NCBI GenBank assembly: GCA_013396755.1
Contig: VWZF01002253.1
Coordinates: 47,613-111,612, forward strand
Reading direction: 5' to 3'
DNA from: Sclerurus mexicanus
Taxonomy: Eukaryota > Chordata > Aves > Passeriformes > Furnariidae
DNA length: 64,000 nucleotides
Part shown: one piece after another, positions 12,682 through 25,404 of the stretch
Position numbering within the stretch: the first letter of the stretch is position 1
Layout of the letters: every line of letters begins with the position of its first letter
Notes under the pieces: model-generated
What the model was told of the DNA's origin: nothing
The model's database searches: none
Seen by the model: only the letters and a program-made list of their open reading frames with translations
Program-made: the position numbers and the translations under genes

Positions 12682-15600
12682 GTGAGGTGACACCGTTTGC
12701 TGCCAGATAAAGTGTCACTGGGTGTTTTAAAGGCAGGGAGGAAAGAAATCCTGGGAGAGGGCACCTCAGCTCTTGCAGTGGTGCAGCTGAAGGACACGGG
12801 GCTCCTCTTTGGCTTTTGTTATCTGTAATCTCAGTCGGGACGTGCAAATTTCCCACTGGGAAATTTCCCCGTCCTGCCGGAAAATTTCCCCGTCCTGCTG
12901 GATTTTTGGGGAAACAAGACCAAGAAACGGAGGCAGTTGCCACTGTTTTGCCTCCGGTAAGAGGCTTTCCTGTGAGTTTGGCTGTTGAGGTGGTGCAAGG
13001 CTGTGGTTGTGTCTAAATCTTGATGAAGACAACATGGTACAATAGCAACCAGCTGAGCACCCGGTTCCCAGCAGCCACAGGATGGGGCCACATCTACAAC
13101 ATCTGGCCTCGTGCAGCTGTTTCCTCCCATCTCAGAGACCTGAGAAGCTCGCTGATTTCAGAGATTTGGGGGGAAAAAAAGTTGGGGAATTAGAAAGAAG
13201 TTGGGTGGTGGATTGAATAGTTAAGCAGCCTTATGGTGGGATATTTGGTATTTGCATGTTATTTGTGCTGTAGGTTATTCATTTTATTTCACAGAGTGAT
13301 GTCAAATTAAATCAGAGCCCTTTTAAGGAATATGATCTTACATCCTCTGTAGACCAGACAGTCAAGCAACCAGAGAGAATTAAACCTTATCCTCATTTTG
13401 TAAGGAGGGGCAGGGCTTGCCAACACTTGGAATTCTGCCACGTTGTCTGGTGCAGAGAAATAATTTCTTGGAGTAGTTGTTTCAGTCTCATTGTGGCCTA
13501 AGAATACCTTTCTGCTATTTAGCTTTGTCCACTCACCAGAGTAGTGATTCTGACAGATTTCCAAGTGTTAGCAAGGCCTGGGAGACTGAGAGTTTGTCCT
13601 CGGTGCCAAATGAAGATTGGTCTAATCCATGCTGGATAATACAGGCAGGAAAACTGAAATGTGACACTTCACATGTGTTAGGGCTGAATTGTCACAGCAG
13701 AGAGTTAAAAACCCTCTTCCTCACCTTCTTTTGTCTTTAACCCTGGTGTTGGATATATGTTTGAGGGCATTGATGTCCCACCCATGGGTGTGGGAGCCTC
13801 ACTTCTTTAGGCTGTGGAGATCCCAATTAACCTTATTCATCTGCCAGTGCTTTCTGCCTAATTAGGCTGCAGCCCAATAGTCTCCAGAACTAGAAAGGGT
13901 GACCCCAGGCCTTGGGACATCCCAGCACCCCCTTCCCTCCCCTGCTCCAGGTATCACATCAAAGTCAGCATCCTTGGCCCGTCAAACTGAAAGAGGGAAA
14001 TTTAGTTTAGATATTGGGAAGAAATTCTTCCCTGTGAGGGTGGTGAGGCCCTGGCACAGGTCGCCCAGAGAAACTGTGGCTGCCCCATCCCTGGAAGTGT
14101 CCAAGGCCAGGCTGGACATGGCATTGAGAGACCTGGTCTCGTGGAAGGTGTCCCTGCCCATGGCAGGGAGTTGGAACTGGGTGATCTTTAAGGTCCTTTC
14201 CAGTCCAAACCGTTCTATGACTCTGTAACTGATGTTCTTTGGAGACCCTTGGCCCATCGTGGTGTTATTTTGAGTGCAGGGCAGGAGGGGAGGACTTGCA
14301 CCATCAGTGTGGGCACAGATGTGTGTCCATGATCCATGGGTTGGTGCAAATACCCAAGCATGAAGATGGCACAGTGGGTTGGGTCTTTCAGCTCCATCCC
14401 TTCCATCACACCTGCACCTCAGGCATTTGGGAATCAGGGAGAAGAAGGTGATAATTTTGCTGCCAGGACTGGTGGGGTTTCACAGAATCACAGAATCATT
14501 CAGGTTGGAAAAGACCTCCAAGATCATCAGGTCCAACCTTTGACCCATCACCACCTTGTCCCCCAGCCCAGAGCACTGAGTGCCACATCCAGTCATTCCT
14601 TGGACACCTCCAGGGGTGGGGACTCCACCACCTCCCTGGGCAGCCCCTTCCAATGCTTGACAACCCTTTCCATGAAGAAATTCTTCCCGATGTTCAACTT
14701 AAACCTCTCCTGGTGCAACGTGAAGCTGTTTCCTCTTGTCCTATCACTTGTTCCCTTGGGAGCAGAGCCCGACCCTCCCCTGTCTCCCCAGTCCTGTCAG
14801 GGAGTTGTGGAGAGCAAAGAGGTGCCCCCTGAACCTCCTTTTCTCACCCCCTTGGCTCCCTCAGCCATTTCTGGTGCTCCAGACCCTTCCTCATCCCCAT
14901 TCCCTTCCCTGGACACACTCCAGCCCCTCAATGTCTCCCTTGTCATGGAGAGCCTAAAACTGACCCCAGGATTCAAGGTGTGGCCTCAGTGGTGCTGAGA
15001 GAGGGACAACCACTGCCCTGGTCCTGCTGGCCACACTCTTTCTGATAGAGGCCAGGACGATTTCATCTCCACCTTCCATACCTTGTGTCTCCTCCTGCAG
15101 CAAATGCCCTGCATTGCTACACCTGCAACTGGGAACAAAGCAACTGGAGCTGCCTGAAGGCCGAGAAGTGCTCGGACAAGGACGTGTACTGCGTGACCAA
15201 CGTGGCCTCGGTGGGGATCGGTATGTTCTGGTGGTGTATCCCCCTCATGGGGACTCAGGAACGGGATGTGGGGCTTGGGCTGCATTTGATGTGGTTGCCC
15301 CGTGTTGATGGATGGGCTGGGGAGTCATTGGGAAGCACGTGTCGGAGGTGGAGTCTTTGGAAACCCAACCAGGCAGTGCTGATGGTTTGAAACCCTCCTC
15401 CTCATCACACTTTGGGATTGTCCCCTTTAGCCTTTGGGGTTTGCTGCATGGAAAAGCAAGGGACACTGGGAGAAGATGAATGATCCTTCAGAGGAAGAAT
15501 AAATAAATTTGAACCTTGATTAGACGAGGAGATGAAAAAAACCAAGCAGTCAGAGTGGACAAGAAGGTGTAGAGAGATGGAGAATCACAGAATTGTTAAG

Positions 15601-16598
15601 GCTGGAAAAGACTTCTCAGGTCATCAAGTCCAACCATCAGCCAAGCATCCCCACCGTGTTCACCACTAAACCATGTCCGCACATTTTTTGAACGCTTCTA
15701 GGGATGGTCACTCCACAACTGCCCTGGGCAGCTGTGCCAGGGCTGGACAACCCTTTCTGTGGAGAAATTTTTCCCAATGTCTATCCTAAACCTCCTCGGG
15801 AACAACTTGAGGCTATTTCCTCTTGTCCTCTCCCTTGTTCGCTGGGAGCAGAGCCCGACCCACCCCCAGTTTCCCCCTCCTGTCAGGGAGCTGAAGAGAG
15901 TGAGAAGGTCCCCCCTGAGCCTCCTTCTCTCCAGGCTGAGCCCCCAGATATTCCAGACCCCTCCCCAGCTCTGTTCCCTTCCAGCTGCTCCAACTTCCCA
16001 ATGTCTTTCATGTCATGAGTGGCCCAAATCTGATCCCAGGATTTGAGGTGTGGCCTCGGGAGTGCTGAGAGAGGGGAACAATCACTGCCCTGGTCCCACT
16101 GGTGACACTATTTCTGGTACAACCCAGATACAGAGGACAATAGAACTATTTCCTTCAAGCAGAAGAGCCTGGAAAAGTGTCTCCAAGCCAGGAATGAACG
16201 ATGGCTCATGGATGCCATCGTACCTAAGAAAGCTTTGGCATGAGGGTCTGCACTGGGAGGTGTCCAGCAAGGATATTGAAGGGTGTAGGAGGTCACCTGG
16301 TGGGGCTGGAGTGGGTGTCCTGCTGGTCTCTGGGGTGGTGGGGGGACAGAGGGACCCATTGATCCATCTCCCTGCAAAAAACAGAGGAGCACTCCACAAA
16401 CCCCCATTGCTAATCCTGCTCTCTCCCTCCTTTGGGCAAGGCTTTTTGTCCTTGTGGAAGAGGATCACCAAGAAGTGCTCTGAGACCTGTCCACACCACA
16501 ACTTCAGCCTGGGCCTGGCTTCCTACACCTCCCATTGCTGCCAAACCTTCTTGTGCAACCTGAGTGCGTGCCCAGGGCCGAGGCTGGCCCGGCAGTGA
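12630..16598 (+). CDS. LY6 gene 1: LY6/uPAR-domain protein without GPI tail, probably secreted
   Basis: Three coding exons, 12630-12681, 15101-15220 and 16441-16598, join in frame to 109 residues. All introns are GT-AG and phase 1. Residues 1-18 form a hydrophobic signal peptide starting MKSSLLAVLALILC. The LU domain has cysteines at 23, 26, 35, 41, 48, 70, 74, 90, 91 and 96, with the closing CC-x4-CN motif, so all ten canonical cysteines are present. The three paralogues downstream continue about 30 residues past this CN with a hydrophobic GPI-attachment segment. This protein stops 12 residues after N97 with a short polar/basic tail and an eleventh cysteine (C101), so I infer secretion in the manner of SLURP-type LY6 proteins. 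Asparagines in NFS (78) and NLS (97) are possible glycosylation sites. A TATA-like box lies 60 bp upstream of the ATG. Ligand and role are unknown. Pseudogene status is unlikely because splice sites and frame are intact. Confidence 0.85.
13985..14228 (+). mobile_element. CR1 fragment in intron 1 of LY6 gene 1
   Basis: Typical 3' part, from TTTAGATATTGGGAAGAAAT to CCGTTCTATGACTCTG. Confidence 0.92.
14479..15060 (-). mobile_element. CR1 fragment in intron 1 of LY6 gene 1
   Basis: Begins with CACAGAATCACAGAATCATT and extends about 580 bp, ending about 40 bp before exon 2. A 220-residue open frame across it is a by-product. Confidence 0.92.
15101..15220 (+). CDS. LY6 gene 1, coding exon 2 (first half of LU domain)
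   Basis: Preceded by a CCTCCTGCAG acceptor and followed by a GTATGT donor. Encodes cysteines 23, 26, 35, 41 and 48, with CYTC at the start of the domain and an SNW motif at 31-33. A CR1 fragment ends about 40 bp before the exon. Confidence 0.88.
15580..16130 (-). mobile_element. CR1 fragment in intron 2 of LY6 gene 1
   Basis: Same orientation and extent as the element at 14479-15060 and similar at its far end, but independently diverged. Confidence 0.9.
16441..16598 (+). CDS. LY6 gene 1, coding exon 3 (second half of LU domain, short C-terminus)
   Basis: The acceptor is TTTGGGCAAG. The reading frame continues from the split Gly58 codon into RITKKC, then the CC-x4-CN closing motif, and stops at TGA 16596-16598. 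At 158 nt it is shorter than the 209-212 nt third exons of genes 2-4 because the GPI-tail coding part is absent. Confidence 0.83.
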
Positions 16599-16714
16599 AG
16601 TGCCAGGCAGTCCCAGCCCAGTGTCCTTCTTCACCTCCTCAGCTGTGGTGGGAGAAGGCTTGAAGAGCACGGCCAAACTCCCCCAGGAGGGTTTGGACAT
16701 GGAACATGCCGTGG

Positions 16715-16726
16715 AATAGATAAAAT
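16715..16726 (+). terminator. Possible polyadenylation signal of LY6 gene 1 (non-canonical)
   Basis: AATAGATAAAAT lies about 120 bp after the stop codon. There is no canonical AATAAA within the next several hundred bases on this strand, so a variant signal is the best nearby candidate. Confidence 0.25.
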
Positions 16727-17454
16727 ATTACGGCCACCACCTCCTGCCCTGCGTTGCCTCCCAACCTGTGGCTTCTCGCCTGCTTCTCACGCCCAAGCTC
16801 TGTCGCCCCTGCAGCTTCTTGGAGAAGTGGCCGCGCTCTGTCCTGCAGCCTGGGGGTGGGAGGTGCTTCTGCACGTCCTGCATCTCTAGAGGGGTTTCTC
16901 CCGCAGTTTTGTCGTATTTTGGGTGCAGCTTCCAAGCTAAGGGAGGAGAGCGGGCAAAAATATCAACTGTTCCGCATCAGCTCAGAGGGGAAACTGTGCA
17001 AAGTCAGGGGGTGGCTGCCAGGGAAGGGGAAAAGCTTCCTGTGCGAAAGAGCCTGAGCCTGTGATGGGTGACAGTCACAACTCCTCCCCTGCAGCTCTCT
17101 GCTCTCATCCTGTCCCTCCCTCAGCTCGGAGACAGTGACACCCCCTGAGCCCCGTGAACAGCCAGACACGTCACCCACACACCTCTCGCTGTTGGCTCTG
17201 CCTTGGGTGCCACATTTTTTATCCAAGTGGTGCTGCAAACCATTTGCACGAACATCTGCTGGTCTTTGCCCCCCCTGTCCACTTTCAGCACCCCTGGGCA
17301 ACCCTCTCTGCACATTGCTTTGTGTTGCTGGAGCCGAGTGACCTCACCCAGGGACAGAACTGCCCCGGACCCACCACTTGGAATTGTGTCTTCCAGCAAT
17401 CCGTGCATTTGTCTTTCCCTCCGACATCCCCCAAAGCAACTGCAGGGTAAGCAC

Positions 17455-17715
17455 AGGGTCACGGAATGTCCTGAGTTGGAAGGGACCCCCAAGAATCCCA
17501 CCAGGTGCCTGAGAGCTTTCTCCATGCACTTCTGGAACTCTGGCAGGCTTGGAGCTGTGGCCACTTCCCTGGGGAGGCTGTTCCAGTGCCCAGACACCCT
17601 CTGGATGAAGAACCTTTTCCTAAAATCCGACCTAATCCTCCCCTGGCACAGCCCCAGCCGTTCCTTCTGGTCCTGTCACTGGTCACAGGAGAGCAGAGGT
17701 CGGTGCTGATCCTCC
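17455..17715 (-). mobile_element. CR1 fragment, different subfamily
   Basis: GAGTTGGAAGGGACCCCCAA at the start, then TTCCAGTGCCCAGACACCCT. It has CR1 structure but differs from the common subfamily here. Confidence 0.75.
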
Positions 17716-18845
17716 AATTCGCCTCACGAAAAGTATTTGAAGCATTCGGGGTCGAGCTGCTGAGGACCATTTGAGAGGTTTACAAGAGAGACACGGATTT
17801 GAGAGAGGCCAAATATTTCACGTAGATGTTTCCAGAGGCTGCAGAGAAATGAGGGTAAAAAGAAGCTAGAAAAATGAACAACTATGAGAACGCAGAGATT
17901 TTTCATTGCCAGAGGTACTGCTGAGTGCCTCTTTTTTCTCCCAAGCAGCACTTTTTGGAGGAATTTTCCCCTGGAAAAGTCATGAAAATGCTTTAACTCG
18001 AGTCAGTTTAGGCTCCCGAATATACAAACCATTCCTGAGCCAAGGAATGACGTTCTGTGTTGTGCTTCAAACCCAGCCCTGGTAAACAAGGGGGACAAAA
18101 GGGGCTTTGAGCTGAGCTGAGCGTGGCTGCCTTGGGCTGGAGGAATATTTTCTTCTCAAGTGCCGCATAACAGGAATCTTCAGAGATGAGTCTCTCTCTT
18201 ATTAATCCACTCAAACTCTCCTTTACCCGCCCCTGCTCACAGTTATGCCCTGCTGGGAGGGCAGATCTCGGTGCCAAGGAGCTCCACTGGGTGATGCACC
18301 TCCTTCTACCCCTTCTTCAGACCCCAATTTCTCTTATCCCCTCTTTAGGAATTCCCATTTCTCACCCTGTGGATATCGAAGCCCCTTCCCCTCCCTCAAC
18401 CCTAATGCTCAAAAGCTCCAATTTACTCAACACACAGTTATTTTCTCATAAGAAGTACTGAAAAAAAAATAAAAAAGGGACTTGTGTGGTTTTTGTCGTG
18501 TGTGCCAGAATTATTCAGCTCTCTGAAAGCACCGAGGAATCCCAGTTGGACAGACTCTAATAATTAATATTTCATTGTGTTGGATTTACAAGTCCTGCAG
18601 TAGCAGAGACAGAGCCCCCCTGCCCCCCCCCAAGCCTGCAGGAAATCACAAAAGGATATTTTTTTGCTGCTTTAAAGCAAAAACTGGCTGGTTTTTTGTT
18701 GGGGTTTTTTTTTTTTTGCTTGATTTGCTGTGCCTTTGCAGCAGAAAAGCTTTCCTGTGTCCCCTGGCTGATATGAGAGGAAATAAATCATCCTGGGCAG
18801 GGCTGAAGAGCAAAGGGTTATTTTTTAACCACAGTATGTAATGGT

Positions 18846-19090
18846 AGGACGAGAGGAATGGATTCAAATTAAAAGAGAGGAGGTTTAGATTGGATATTAG
18901 GAAGAAAGTCTTTAATACCTGGCACAGGTTGCCCAGAGAAGCTGTGGCTGCTCCATCCCTCAAGGTGTTCAAGGCAGGTTGGACAGAGCTTGGAGCAACC
19001 TGGTCTAGTGGACCATGGCAGGGGAATTGGAATGAGATGATCTTCAAGGTCCCTTCCAACACAAACTATTCCATAATTCCGTAATTCCCT
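18846..19090 (+). mobile_element. CR1 fragment, 3' end
   Basis: GGTTTAGATTGGATATTAGG through a short terminal repeat, CCATAATTCCGTAATTCC. Confidence 0.92.
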
Positions 19091-20923
19091 TGCCCAAAGG
19101 GCACTGCAGCTCAAGGATATTGAAATCTCCCCTCCTCCCACAATGCAGAACAACCCTGGTGGCAATTACTCCTCGTCTGAGATGCCCAGGGAGGAAGAAG
19201 AAGAGGGTGTGATTCCTAATCACTAATTTTGCCCAGGAATTAGGGCCAATTTTGGCCACAGAGAGATGCCAATCATTAAATTACCCTGAGCCTGAACCCT
19301 TTGCTGTGTCGTTCAAGGCAGAATTCAGCCCTTGGGTTTGAAAATCTCTTGGAGGACCCTAAACAGGAAGGGATTTGGAAAAGAACTTGTTTTCATCACT
19401 ACAGACTGCACTGAGCTTCTGTGACCCCATCCAAAAACGTGACGGTGATGGTGAGAGAGAGGCAAGGGAGAAAGAACCCACGGACAATCAGCACACAGGA
19501 ATTTGGGGAGGGGGTACCCAATGATCCAGACATGCAGAGAGAGGCAAGAGCGAGCTGTTGTCCTCCAAGGCGTGGAGAAAAGGTCCTTGGGGAAAGAAGT
19601 GCCTCAGCTTGGCACTTAGAAGGGGCAGCGCAAAGCAAACACAGGGTCCTTTCAGCGGCTGGAGCAGCAGGAACACGTGGCACGGAGATGAGGCAACAAA
19701 CAATGATAAATGGAATAATAAAGGCCTGGGTGCAGATAATAACCAGCACTTTAAATACCTAAGGGATGCACTGGGTGGACATCAGGGGCAGCGGTGACGT
19801 GGCTTCTTTGGGATGTTGGACAGTTGGACCTGCTGCGTGTGGTTGTCACCCTTCACCTTTGCCATCAGAGTGACCAACTCAGAGCCCCCAACAGCCAAAG
19901 CCAGGGGGTAAATTCAGCCCTGTTCCACGCTGTGCCTGGGCAAGTCTGGAGAAGAACTGGGATGGAGCCATCAAGCCTTGAAAAAGGGGGAGAAGTTCCC
20001 CATGCAGAGGTCCATGGCAGAGGGGACATCAGATGAGGACTTGCGGCCCCCACACCACCAAGATGTGTCTCATTCCAGGCAGGAAAACACCAAACCACCT
20101 TTCTGAAGCACAGCAGCCCCAGATGTGTCACCCAATTCTTCGCAGGTCCTCGTTTGGTTTGTGGGGTGACCATGGGGATGCTGGAGAGACCTGCTGGGTC
20201 ACACAGCCCAGGGAGGATGGAGAGGGGAGAAGCGACCTGGATGTGCCCAGCAGGTACCAGGATGGGCTGCAGGATGGACAAACAGCTCTCTTGGCTTGTG
20301 ATACCTTCCCGCTGAGGGCTTGGATGGAAAAGCTGCAAGAAGTTCAGCTCTGGGAGAAATTCCTGCTCTTTTGGGGGGCACCAAAGCAAAGCTCGAAGCT
20401 GAAATCCCTGGCACTGCTTGGGATTCAAGGCGTATTTATGGTCTGAATCAAAAGAGGGTTTTTAAAAATTTCAATTCTCCTTTTCTTTCTTGACTTTTGA
20501 CTTCATAAACCACATTTGATTTCGAGCGTTTCACACTGAAACAGCCTTTGAGGGCTCATGTTGTGGCCTTCACTGACTTATTTAAAGGCTGGATGGCTCA
20601 GTCTGTGCCCACCCCCGAAATTTGCAGAGCTGGGGTGACTCCCCCTTCCCAGAACAGGCACCAAGGATGGCACTTGAAGGGCTCAGTGGAGATTCCCAAC
20701 TTTTTTTCAGAGCCTCTGGGCAAGTGAATCAGAGAGATCTACCCTTGACATGCCTAAATTAGTTGTTTTGAATCCCAGACTCGGTGAGAAACATGAAATA
20801 AATTAAGAAAAGGTGGCAAAATTATAAAAAAAACCCCCACCCACGACATGGAATTTGATGGAAGTTGGCACGTTTCCGTGGCTGGTGCACCAGTGAACGT
20901 TCTGAATTGTGACAGGGGGAGAC

Positions 20924-20954
20924 ACAACAACAACAACAACATCAACAACATCAA
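20924..20954 (+). repeat. CAA trinucleotide microsatellite
   Basis: An imperfect run of CAA units with ATC interruptions. Confidence 0.85.
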
Positions 20955-22804
20955 ACCCCACTTTCCTGGGAAATTCTGGACGGTTTCCAGCACGAGGAGC
21001 CAGACAAAGCCCACGAGAGGGAGCTGGTGCCTCTGCGTGGCCCCGGACGGAAAGGATGCTCCCGGAGCAAATTCCAGGGGGGAAACCAGCCAGGGATGAG
21101 GCGGCTGGGTTGGAAGCAGCCCAGGGAAAGGTGGCTGTGGGTCGATGCTGCCGGTGCCAACCCCTTCTTGCTGCCAGCAGGTCCTGGCCAGGCTCCAGTG
21201 TCTGCTCGCTCCCACGCCGGCGGCAACCGGGACGTGCCTTGGTTTGGATTCTGGGATAATTCTGGAGCGTGGAATATCCCGTGCTGGGAGATATTTGCAT
21301 TTGCATCCGAATCCTGAAGTCCTGCAAGGTTTAAGCCAGAGCGTGGGCTGCCTGGAAGTGGGTGAGACCCTCTGTGCCACCCTCTCCTATGGCTGAGATG
21401 CTCTTGGGGCTCTCCAAAATTGTTGGGAAGGGCCTGGGCAGCATGAAGGGGAGTTTCTTGGCACCCGTGAGGTTTTGGGGAGTAAAGAGGGGATCAAATC
21501 AGATGGTGCTTGTTGTTTTTCTGTCCCATTCTGGGTGACTGTCCCCATTTTCTGATTTGCCCACACATTCCCTCTTTGCAAATCCTGGAGCATCTTCCTG
21601 CCACTCTAAGTCCTAAATTCCGCTAACTCCCTCTGGAAAGGCTCACAGCCAAAACACAAGTGCCTGCAACCCACCGTGGAGGAAATAATGGAAATTCCAG
21701 CTTTTTCCTCCTCCCTTTGTGGGTTCTAACCCTGCCTTGCACCCCTCTGATGCCCTCAGCAGTTCTGTGGAAGCAGAGCAGGGCAGAAGTTCACCAAGTT
21801 CTTTGGGAAGAAGGTGGTCCAGGCGAGACTTCAAACCGAGCTCTACCACCACTTCCCCATGTCTGACCTCGGGAGAGTCACTTGGTGCCTCTGATTCATG
21901 TGCTAAAGGTGGAGATAACAACCCAGACCTTCTCTCCCTGGCCTGGAGGGCTCTTTGAATCTCAGCACTGTCTTGGGGACGTTTCATCCAGCTGGTTCAG
22001 GACCTGGAATGGTTCAGGTGCCCACCCACAGCGTCTGTGCCCTCAGATTTGCCTCTCCCGTGCCCCTGCCGCTCCTTGCTGCTATAACTGGGCTGAACAC
22101 TCATCCTTTCCACACCACCACGCAGAAACCTGTTGTGGCGGAGCCCGGGGCTGCTCCCACGTCGCTGCCTCCTCCAGAAATGCTGTTCCTTGACTCACTG
22201 TGGTGCCAAGGAGCTTTAGCTGGCAGTTCTCTCTTCGGAGCAAACATTGCAGAAAGACACGCCTGCCCTGCCTGCCCATCACACAGAGGAGCTTTAACAA
22301 CGGATGGATGGAGACACAGAGGTGAAGACAAGGGTGTGGCCATTGCTCAGAGCGTGGGGCGCTTGGCCACTGCCTGGTTTGTTGTCTCCTCATGGGCTGA
22401 GGCTGCTCGACAGGTCTGATGGGATCCAGGACCCCTTGTTCAGCTTTGAGTCTCCTGACAGTGTGGACAGAGGAGCCCTGAGAGCAGGACTTGGTCGCTG
22501 GAATGAGCCCAATGCCAGGGTGAGATGAAGAGCTCTGTGTCCTCAGAAAACCTTGAAAGGTTCCACTGAGGTGTCTCCCCCTTCAGCAGCAGCTGCCCCT
22601 TCCCCAGGACTGGCACAGGAGAGGAGGAAGGCTGAGCCCAGCACAGCCCAAGCTACAGCAGATGGGAGAGCAGGGAGGAGGTTGGGAATGAGCTCCACCC
22701 TGAAAAAAAAATGGGAAAGTGGGCTTTTCTGCTCATCACCCAGCTGGAAGTCCAGCAGGGGTGAGAAGGGATGGTGGTCTTTATCCCCTTCCCACAGCAG
22801 AAAA

Positions 22805-23055
22805 AAATCACAGAATCATAGAAGGGTGTGGGTTGGAAGGGACTTTTAGGAACATCTTGTTCCAACACCTTTCACCAGCCCAGGTTGCTCCAAGTCCTGT
22901 CCAGCCTGGCCTTGGACACTTCCAGGGATGGGGCAGCCACAGCTTCGCTGGGAATTCTATTCCAGCACCTCACCACCTTCACAGGGAAGAATTTATTCCT
23001 GATGTCTAATCTAAATCTCTCCTCTTTTAGTTTAAAAGCTGCTCTTTTCCCTGTG
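22805..23055 (-). mobile_element. CR1 fragment
   Basis: AATCACAGAATCATAGAAGG at the start, ending after AATCTAAATCTCTCCTC. Confidence 0.92.
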
Positions 23056-24690
23056 CTTGGAGGGGTTCAAAGCTCTCCCTGGCCATGTGGTCCTTGCTCC
23101 TGGGTGGGATGTGTCTGGATTCAGATGTTCTCCCCAAGGTTGGCTGCCCTCTGTGGGGCTGAAGGGCTCAGAGGAAGCAGAGCTTGGTGATTTTCTACGT
23201 CTGACCCTATTTCATTTCCCAAAATACCCACAGTCACCAAGGTTTGGTGGCAGAGCTTCCTGGAGATCCTGTCGTGCTTCCAAGGAAACCAAGGAGTGGT
23301 GCTCAGCATCTCTCAGGCATTCTTGAAATGGTCCTCCCTCTTATCTGGAGCAAGAGGGAGCTGGGCTGGAGACTGCCACAGCAGTGTCCCCACAGGTCAT
23401 CTCACCTCGCACCCCAAATCCTCTTCCCTGAATTCTGCACCTCACACATTGGCGGGAATGGGAAAAAGGAAGCGGGTGAAACTGAGATCCTGAGGTTAAA
23501 TCCTACAGGGAAAGGCTCCATCCACACAGCACAAGGCAGGGAATGTTCCCCAACTGTGAGGACACGTGGTGTGATGTGCTTGTGTCCCTTTCCATCCCCA
23601 AAACAGGGTGGTCACATCCAAATGGCCCATGGGTTGTTCCTGGACATGGACTGGGAGGACTTTCTTGGCCCTTCCAGGCCACCCTTCCAGAGGAGTATGA
23701 GATGGATCAAAGAGGGTGGGCAAGACTCATCCCACCATCAGGACCAAGTGGCAGTGAGGGCACCAGGCATGTCCTAGGTGGATTTTGGCTGTGGGAGTGA
23801 CTCCAGAGGCACTTCTTGGTGCAGTGGATGTGTCAGAGGAGAGGAGATGCCCACAATATCTGTTGTGAAAGCCATGCCTGGAGGACACGGGATCAGCTTT
23901 TGGCTGCAGAACAGGTCTGCTTGTGCTGCACCCACCCCAAATTCATTTCTCTTGGCACTTCCTTCACCCCACCTCCCTTTCAGCTTGAACCAAAGTTGGG
24001 TTTCTTCCACATGGGAGGGCAGGAGAGAGCGGCTGAGAGCAAAACCAGAGCCTGATGCCAAGCTCCGTGTTTATAGCCCAGAAATGGGAGGGTCCAGCTC
24101 TGGAAAGCTCCATTGACCTCTTTTTTTCCAGTGGAGATGCTGTTTTTCCTTCCTCAAGCTTGCAAAGCAAAGCTGGAGGGAGGCTGAGGAGCCAAGGCCA
24201 CCACTCTCCCACGCCTGCGACTTTGGACACACCACTCCTTGCTCAGACTCAATTTTAAGACTCTGCAAACCTTTGCTGAAACATCATAAAGTCCCTTCAA
24301 GACATGGTTGTCCTCTTCTGACATTTTAACAAGTTGGGGGTGAGTCAAAACCTGGCACAAAATCGAGATGCGGTGAGTTGTTCCTCCCGTGCCCTTTTCT
24401 TGGGGTGCCTGCAAACCCAGGATGGCCTGTCCACCCTCCTACTGCTCCCTGGATCAGTGTGGGTGGCTTTGGATTCCCATGCCCATCCCAGGTTGCCATC
24501 CAGGAGGTTTGCAAGCCCTTGTTTGTGATTTGGGCTCCAAGGGGATGCTCTGCTCTCACCATATCCCATGAGTATGGGGTGGGGATGGGGTGAGAGAATC
24601 CAAACCCAGCTGGAGCGCGCAGGGATGTTCCTGAGTTGAAACAATGTCTTTCCCACCTTCTGCTTTTCCACCACCATTGATACACACACA

Positions 24691-24846
24691 GGAAAAAAAA
24701 GAAAAAAAAAGAAAAGAAAAAAAGGAAAAAAAACCCAAAACAAAAACAACATTCCCTGCTTTTCCAAAGCAATAATAACTAAAAAAAAAAAAAAACCAAA
24801 AAAAAACAAAACAAACCAACAAAAACCAAACCAAAACAACACACAG
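24691..24846 (+). repeat. A-rich low-complexity tract
   Basis: Long A runs broken by single G and C bases, turning into AAAC/AACC strings. This produces spurious Phe-rich open frames on the minus strand. Confidence 0.9.
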
Positions 24847-24973
24847 GCAGGAATTTCTGGCCAACCCTCCTGGGAAAATGCCCATCTGCCCTCCCAGTGA
24901 GGGATTTGATTGTGTTCTCAGATAGGACTGTTTTGTTTCTCTGCCCTGCTCAACACACCCATCAGGCTGGGGT

Positions 24974-25070
24974 GGTTTCATCCAGGATGTTTCCTTGCTC
25001 CTGGGATGGTTTCATCCAGGATGTTTCCTTGCTCCTGGGATTATTTCAACCAAGGATGTTTCCTTGCTCC
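24974..25070 (+). repeat. 34-bp tandem repeat, three copies
   Basis: Units of CATCCAGGATGTTTCCTTGC with flanking bases at a 34-bp period. The third copy is diverged. Confidence 0.85.
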
Positions 25071-25404
25071 TGCTCCTGCCCCAGCGTGGGTTCTCCCCGG
25101 GGACAGCCCTGCTCTCCTGGCCCAACCTGGGCAGTGGTGGAGGTTTCAGCAGGGCTATTACATGAGGCGGGACCAGTTTCTAGACGTAACAAGGGCTGGC
25201 CCAAGCTCTTGTTCTCACCGTGCAACCGGGGTTTGGTGCCGTGCCTGGCTGGGTCAGCAGGAGATGGGCAGGAGAGAAACCGGAGCAGCCTGATCTTCCC
25301 ACGAGTCTTTCCACTCTCGTTGGTTTTTTTTCCACTCTCAGTTGGGACTTTCTTGTGGAAAGAAACGACCCAGAGAAGATTAAATAAATCAGGAGTGGCG
25401 ATAG

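Noticed and set aside
14336..14998. 220-residue open frame on the + strand.
   Set aside because: It runs through a minus-strand CR1 element and is non-coding.
20754..21380. 208-residue minus-strand open frame.
   Set aside because: Includes a stretch of Leu and Val from the CAA microsatellite; no domain is recognised.
22047..22180. Possible decayed LY6 exon 2: a frame with CCYNWAEHSS and an AE-x-C-x6-C spacing like gene 1.
   Set aside because: Only a few residues match. The first CxxC pair is missing, distances from the nearest AG are wrong, and no donor follows. Chance similarity is more likely.
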